This document shows positions 56,638 through 64,000 of a DNA stretch of 64,000 nucleotides, in pieces; position 1 is the stretch's first letter, and each line of letters starts with the position of its first letter. This DNA is from Hymenobacter sp. IS2118 (GTDB lineage Bacteria > Bacteroidota > Bacteroidia > Cytophagales > Hymenobacteraceae). The stretch lies in the NCBI RefSeq assembly GCF_000715495.1, contig NZ_JNLX01000148.1:51925-115924 (forward strand). The letters are read 5' to 3'. Below the pieces are notes generated by a model. That model made no database searches, was not told where the DNA came from, and saw nothing but the letters and a program-made list of their open reading frames with translations. Made by a program: the position numbers and the translations under genes.

Positions 56638-59600
56638 ATGGCGGAAGCAACCCCGAAACGGCTACAACAGGCGGCCAAAGACCTGAATATTGGAATGGAC
56701 AGGGTGGTTGAAGCCCTGGCCAAGAAAGGTATACAAGTAGAGAACAAGCCCACCACCAAGCTCACTGGTGAGCAAGTGGCCTCGCTTGAGAAGGAATTCG
56801 CGGCCTATGCCCATGACCGGCAGGAGGCTCAAAAGGTCATTCAGGACAAGCGCCAGAGTGACCTTGACGCGGCTCCCAAGCCTGCTGCCCCGGCTCCGCG
56901 TTCGGTGCCGGCAGCTGCTCCTACTCCCAAGCCGGCTGCGCCCGCTGCCCCTGTGGCTGCGGCACCAACCCCCGCGCCCGCTCCAACCCCAGTAGCTCCG
57001 GCGGCTCCCGTAGCCGTTGCACCAGCTCCTGCCCCCGCACCAGCTCCCGTTGCGCCAGCCGCTCCAGGTCTTAAGGTAATGGGCAAAATTGAGCTGGACA
57101 GCCGCGGTCGGGTAGTGGCACCCAAGCCCAAGCCTGCGGAAACGCCGGCCACGGTACCAGCTCCTGCTCCGGTGGCTTCAGCTGCCCCCGCTCCGGTGGC
57201 AGCAGCGCCTGCTCCTAAAGCGGAAGTGCCCGCTGCTCCGGCCCCGGCCCCTGTGCCAGCCGCTCCGGCAGCTACGCCAGTGGCAAAAGCCGAAGCAGCG
57301 CCTGCTGCACCAGTAGTTGCTCCTGCACCGGTCGCACCCGCTCCGATTGTGCAGGCTGCTGCTCCGGCCGCACCTGCTGTTGCTGCTGCGCCTGCCGATA
57401 GTGGTACGCCCGAAGATACCAGCACCATTGTAGCCAAGTCGGACACGCTGAAGGGCCTCACGGTACTCGGCAAAATCGATTTGTCATCTATTAATAACGA
57501 CCGTCGTGGTCCGGGTGGCCGCGGCCCTCGGCCCATTGCCTCGTCGGATGTGAGCAAGCGGGGGTTGCCCGCTGGTGGTCCGGGCCAGAAGAAGCGCACG
57601 CGCTTGCCTGGCCCTCCCGGCAGCACTACCTCGCCGCCCAGCCCTGGCTACCAGGGCAACCGCCCGGCGGGTGCTCCCGGCCAGGGTGGCGGCTACCAGG
57701 GCAACCGCCCCGGTGGTGGCCCCGGCCAGCGCCCCGGCGGTCCTGGTCAGCGTCCTGGTCAGTCGGCTCCCAAGGTTAACGCGCCTGCCCTCACCCCTGA
57801 GCAGGCTGAAAAGCAGATTCAGGAGCAGATTAAGGCCACGCTGGCCAAGCTCGGCGGCAACAAAGCCACCGGCCAAGCCAACCGCGCCAAGTACCGTCGC
57901 GACAAGCGCAGCATGCTGGCAGAGGACCGCGAGGCCCTGCGCGCGCAGAACGAGCTGGATGCCAAAACGCTGAAGCTCACCGAATTCATTTCGGCGCACG
58001 ACCTGGCCTCGCTGATGGACGTGAACGTGAACGAGGTAATTAAGGTGTGTTTGGGCATGGGCATGTTCGTGTCCATCAACCAGCGCCTCGATGCTGAAGC
58101 TATTACCGTGATTGCCGACGAATTCGGCTTTGATGTGGAATTCCTGTCGAAAGAAGAGGAAGAAATCAGCATCGATGCCGGCGACGACGAAGCCGACCTG
58201 AAGCACCGCGCTCCGATTGTGACCATCATGGGCCACGTCGACCATGGTAAGACGTCGCTGCTTGACTACATCCGCGACGCGAGTGTGGCCAAGGGCGAGG
58301 CCGGCGGCATCACGCAGCACATTGGTGCCTACGAGGTGCGGACCAAATCGGGCCAGCCCATTACGTTCCTTGACACGCCAGGTCACGAAGCCTTTACGGC
58401 CATGCGTGCCCGTGGTGCCAAGGTGACGGACATCGCCATCATCGTGGTAGCTGCCGACGACTCGGTGATGCCGCAGACGAAGGAAGCCATCAACCACGCG
58501 CAAGCGGCGGGCGTACCGATTATCATCGCCCTCAACAAGATTGACAAGCAGTCGGCCAATCCCGAGAAAATCCGTGAGGAGCTTTCTCAGATTAACATTC
58601 TGGTGGAAGAATGGGGTGGCAAGTACCAGAGCCAGGAGGTTTCGGCCAAATCGGGCATTGGTATTGAGGAGTTGCTGGAAAAGGTGTTGCTGGAAGCCGA
58701 ATTGCTCGACCTGAAAGCCAACCCCGACCGCGGCGCCATTGGTACCGTAATCGAAGCCTCGCTGGACAAAGGCCGTGGCTACGTAACCACCGTGCTGGTG
58801 CAAACCGGTACGCTGAACGTGGGCGACATCATCCTCGCTGGCCCGCACTTTGGCCGTGTGAAGGCCATGACCGACCACCGCGGCAAGAAAATGAAAACCG
58901 CGCCGCCCGCTACGCCGGTGCAGGTGCTCGGCCTGACCGGGGCCCCCCAGGCCGGCGACCGCATCCAGGTGATGGAGACGGAGCGCGAAGCCCGCGAAAC
59001 CGCCACCCAGCGCCTGCAACTGGCCCGCGAGCAGACCATCCGGACCAAGAAGCACATTACGCTGGACGAAATCGGCCGCCGTTTGGCTATCGGTTCGTTT
59101 AAGGAGCTCAATATTCTGGTGAAAGGCGACGTGGACGGTTCGGTGGAAGCACTCTCCGACTCGCTGCTGAAGCTGAGTACGCCGGAAGTGAAGGTGAACA
59201 TCCTCTCGAAAGGGGTGGGCGCTATCTCGGAAAGCGACGTGCTGCTGGCCTCGGCTTCCGACGCCATTATCATTGGTTTCCAGGTGCGGCCCTCGCAGAG
59301 TGCCCGCAAGCTGGCCGAGCACGAGCAGATTGACATCCGCCTGTATAGCATCATTTACAATGCCATCAACGAGGTGAAGGATGCCATGGAAGGCATGCTG
59401 GCCCCAACGGTGCAGGAAGTGGTGACGGCCAACGCCGAAGTCCGGATGGTGTTCAACATCACCAAAGTGGGCTCTATTGCCGGCTGTATGGTGACGGAAG
59501 GCCAGTTCCAACGCAAGACCCGCGTGCGGGTGGTGCGCAACGGTATTGTGCTGCACACCGGCGAAATCCAGGACCTCAAGCGCTTCAAAGACGACGTGAA

Positions 59601-59712
59601 CGAAGTTCGCCAAGGCTACGAGTGCGGTATCTCCATCAAGAACTTCAACGAGTTGCAGGAAGGCGACAACATTGAGGGCTTCGAGGAGAAAGAAATCAAG
59701 CGTACCCTGTAA
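56638..59712 (+). CDS. infB: Translation initiation factor IF-2
   Basis: The 1024-residue protein from ATG 56638 ([19 protein letters not shown]) has the IF2 N-terminal domain, then a region of about 250 residues that is almost only Ala and Pro, a Gly-rich basic stretch, and the GTPase core. That core has G1 GHVDHGKTS near residue 532, DTPGHE near 579 and NKID near 632. The beta-barrel and C-terminal domains follow. IF-2 recruits initiator tRNA to the ribosome. It is unusually long because of the Ala/Pro linker. A strong terminator follows. Confidence 0.97.
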   Translation: MAEATPKRLQQAAKDLNIGMDRVVEALAKKGIQVENKPTTKLTGEQVASLEKEFAAYAHDRQEAQKVIQDKRQSDLDAAPKPAAPAPRSVPAAAPTPKPAAPAAPVAAAPTPAPAPTPVAPAAPVAVAPAPAPAPAPVAPAAPGLKVMGKIELDSRGRVVAPKPKPAETPATVPAPAPVASAAPAPVAAAPAPKAEVPAAPAPAPVPAAPAATPVAKAEAAPAAPVVAPAPVAPAPIVQAAAPAAPAVAAAPADSGTPEDTSTIVAKSDTLKGLTVLGKIDLSSINNDRRGPGGRGPRPIASSDVSKRGLPAGGPGQKKRTRLPGPPGSTTSPPSPGYQGNRPAGAPGQGGGYQGNRPGGGPGQRPGGPGQRPGQSAPKVNAPALTPEQAEKQIQEQIKATLAKLGGNKATGQANRAKYRRDKRSMLAEDREALRAQNELDAKTLKLTEFISAHDLASLMDVNVNEVIKVCLGMGMFVSINQRLDAEAITVIADEFGFDVEFLSKEEEEISIDAGDDEADLKHRAPIVTIMGHVDHGKTSLLDYIRDASVAKGEAGGITQHIGAYEVRTKSGQPITFLDTPGHEAFTAMRARGAKVTDIAIIVVAADDSVMPQTKEAINHAQAAGVPIIIALNKIDKQSANPEKIREELSQINILVEEWGGKYQSQEVSAKSGIGIEELLEKVLLEAELLDLKANPDRGAIGTVIEASLDKGRGYVTTVLVQTGTLNVGDIILAGPHFGRVKAMTDHRGKKMKTAPPATPVQVLGLTGAPQAGDRIQVMETEREARETATQRLQLAREQTIRTKKHITLDEIGRRLAIGSFKELNILVKGDVDGSVEALSDSLLKLSTPEVKVNILSKGVGAISESDVLLASASDAIIIGFQVRPSQSARKLAEHEQIDIRLYSIIYNAINEVKDAMEGMLAPTVQEVVTANAEVRMVFNITKVGSIAGCMVTEGQFQRKTRVRVVRNGIVLHTGEIQDLKRFKDDVNEVRQGYECGISIKNFNELQEGDNIEGFEEKEIKRTL

Positions 59713-59740
59713 GTACAGGGTGCTGCTGCCTCAAACAACG

Positions 59741-59772
59741 AAAACCACTCCGACTGTCGGGGTGGTTTTTTT
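59741..59772 (+). terminator. Intrinsic terminator of the rimP-nusA-infB unit
   Basis: A 13-bp stem (59741-59753 with 59757-59769, one G-T pair) followed by a T run. The 150-nt spacer beyond it to the next gene is AT-rich and shows no clear promoter beyond a weak TTG/TAnnTTTA-like pair. Confidence 0.85.
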
Positions 59773-59864
59773 GTTTCTGCCAAACAATTATAACTTGTTC
59801 AATATATAGACTTGTATTAAATAGATTTACGGGCGCATAGAATGGCGCTGCTTTGCTTGTGCTT

Positions 59865-62762
<2,898 letters not shown>

Positions 62763-62905
62763 CGCAATTTTTGGGGGCGCATACGGGGTGTCACTGAAGA
62801 AAGGCGACGTATAAAAAATCACACTCTACCCTACTAAACTTTAGGGCATAAAAACGGGGCAGTCCGACCTTTGGGGTTCCTACACACCATTGTCCGTCCT
62901 GCCCC

Positions 62906-64000
62906 GTGAAGCCAAGCCTCATTGCCAAAATTACGACGCTTTTGCGTCGCGTCCAGCTAGTGCCCCATCTGTCCCGGCAAAAGTTTGTCAGCCAGTTTGT
63001 TATCGCCCTGCTCAAAAGCCGCAACGTCCAATTTTGCGAGGTAGCCCAGCACCTGAATGACGCGGTGAAAATCGCTTCGAATGAAACCCGCATTCAGGAC
63101 TTTTTTCGGCAGGTGGACCTGAATTATCTGGTGCTGGCCCACCTGCTGCTGCGCTTGCTGCCCGCCACGGGCAAACTGCGCCTGTGCCTGGACCGCACCG
63201 AATGGGACTTCGGCCGCTGCCAGGTCAATATCCTGCTCGTGACCGTAGGCCGAGGCGACTTTCAACTGCCGCTCTATTGGGAACTGCTCGACAACCGCAG
63301 CGGGAACTCCAGTGCGGCCGACCGTATTGCCCTGCTCAAAATCTGCGTACAGGTGCTGGGCCGCGACCGCATCGGGCTGGTGGTGGGGGACCGGGAGTTT
63401 GTGGGCCATGTCTGGCTTAACTGGCTACGGAAGAATAAATTGCCTTTTGTAATGCGCCTGCCCAAGCACCACCAAATCACCTTTGCTAGTGGCCGACGGC
63501 AGGCCGTCACGGCCCTGGGCCTTGCCGTAGGGCAGCAGCGGCATTTTCTGCATTGCCAAGTGGCTGGGGTCTGGGGACAGGTCTGGGTCAAGCGGCTGGC
63601 CGACACGGAGTTTCTGTTTCTCTTCGCCGCGCCCGGCTTGCGCAACCTGGGCGGCCTCTACGCCAGCCGCTGGACGATTGAGCAGTGCTTTCAGAACCTG
63701 AAAGGACGCGGCTTTAACCTGGAAGCCACCCACTTATGCTGCCACCAGAAGCTGCGCAAGCTCGTGGCTCTGGTCAGCCTGGCCTACGCGCTATGTCTGG
63801 GCGTGGGCACGATGGCCCACGGCAAAATCAAGGCCATTCCACGCAAAAATCACGGCTGCCGGGCCACAAGCCTGAGCCGCTACGGACTGAATCTGTTGCG
63901 CCAGCTCACGCGGCCCCACGCCCAGCCACAAGAGCCGGTGGCCCGTAAAATCATGGCCCTGCTAGACTGGTTTATTCGGCAACTTACTTATTATCAAATC
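62906..64000 (+). CDS. IS4-family transposase, 3' end outside window
   Basis: Translation from GTG 62906 (VKPSLIAKITTLLRRV) runs 365 codons without a stop to the window edge. The DDE catalytic acids are seen as LDRTEWDFG, VVGDREFVG and the IS4 signature Y-x2-R-x3-E-x6-K in YASRWTIEQCFQNLK. The leading region is arginine-rich and DNA-binding-like. The 5' flank (62841-62905) has GC-rich sequence without a clear terminal repeat, and the right end of the element is not available. It is the only intact-looking transposase in the window. Confidence 0.92.
   Translation, partial: MKPSLIAKITTLLRRVQLVPHLSRQKFVSQFVIALLKSRNVQFCEVAQHLNDAVKIASNETRIQDFFRQVDLNYLVLAHLLLRLLPATGKLRLCLDRTEWDFGRCQVNILLVTVGRGDFQLPLYWELLDNRSGNSSAADRIALLKICVQVLGRDRIGLVVGDREFVGHVWLNWLRKNKLPFVMRLPKHHQITFASGRRQAVTALGLAVGQQRHFLHCQVAGVWGQVWVKRLADTEFLFLFAAPGLRNLGGLYASRWTIEQCFQNLKGRGFNLEATHLCCHQKLRKLVALVSLAYALCLGVGTMAHGKIKAIPRKNHGCRATSLSRYGLNLLRQLTRPHAQPQEPVARKIMALLDWFIRQLTYYQI

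Noticed and set aside
57484..59613. 709-codon minus-strand open frame over infB
   Set aside because: It is antisense to infB, whose motifs are certain. The translation is a His/Val/Gly-rich low-complexity shadow with no domain.

Overview
The window is a GC-rich chromosomal segment of a Bacteroidota bacterium. It is most likely a Hymenobacter or close relative (Cytophagales). The evidence is: Bacteroidota-type -7 promoter boxes (TAnnTTTG) in front of many genes with no Shine-Dalgarno consensus; carotenoid genes cruF and crtD; Bacteroidota-typical families (TPR histidine kinases, 7TMR-DISM/REC/AraC hybrid kinase, DUF2911, DUF4097-like, CtlX); and long intergenic palindromes. No tRNA, rRNA, CRISPR array or prophage was seen.

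Layout. 1-1000: tail of an aldehyde dehydrogenase and a broken Uma2-type gene interrupted by a 170-bp MITE-like element. 1080-7411: a nucleotide-sugar cluster (acetyltransferase, UDP-HexNAc dehydrogenase, galE, rmlB, WbpP-like epimerase, rmlA) for surface polysaccharide precursors. 7512-10732 (minus): a cyclic-nucleotide-domain histidine kinase followed by a response-regulator/thioredoxin-reductase-like fusion. 11005-16550: radA, a TlpA-like exported protein, a radical SAM/SPASM protein and two small proteins. 16590-20174 (minus): inositol monophosphatase, lnt, rsmI, pterin dehydratase. 20316-21897: two small disordered proteins and a PPP-type phosphatase. 21947-28233: a sigma/TPR-membrane protein pair, glyA, tatC, rpiB and a TPR histidine kinase. 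28310-31483: a gapN remnant, a membrane protein, a secreted HExxH protein and a small hypothetical. 31611-35510 (minus): ctlX, crtD, cruF and a TetR-like regulator. 35673-46223 (minus): rlmI, SRPBCC protein, OmpA-type protein, SNF2 helicase, LolE-like permease, coiled-coil protein, methyltransferase, rbfA. 46411-50235: ECF sigma, anti-sigma, DUF4097-like and two outer-membrane-type proteins in one run. 50328-54136: membrane proteins, selD, DUF2911. 54426-59712: rimP-nusA-infB. 59865-62762: a one-protein two-component system. 62906-end: an IS4-type transposase running off the window.

The most unusual feature is a set of intergenic palindromes whose arms are built from tandem 7-bp (sometimes 8-9-bp) words. 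The word differs from locus to locus while the architecture is shared. Two AT-rich members sit in frame inside genes (lnt and an anti-sigma gene) and encode the same peptide signature, much as Rickettsia palindromic elements do. Two MITE-like elements with related ends (GACTTGT) are also present. One disrupts the Uma2 gene; the other is inserted into a heptad palindrome with a 5-bp target duplication.
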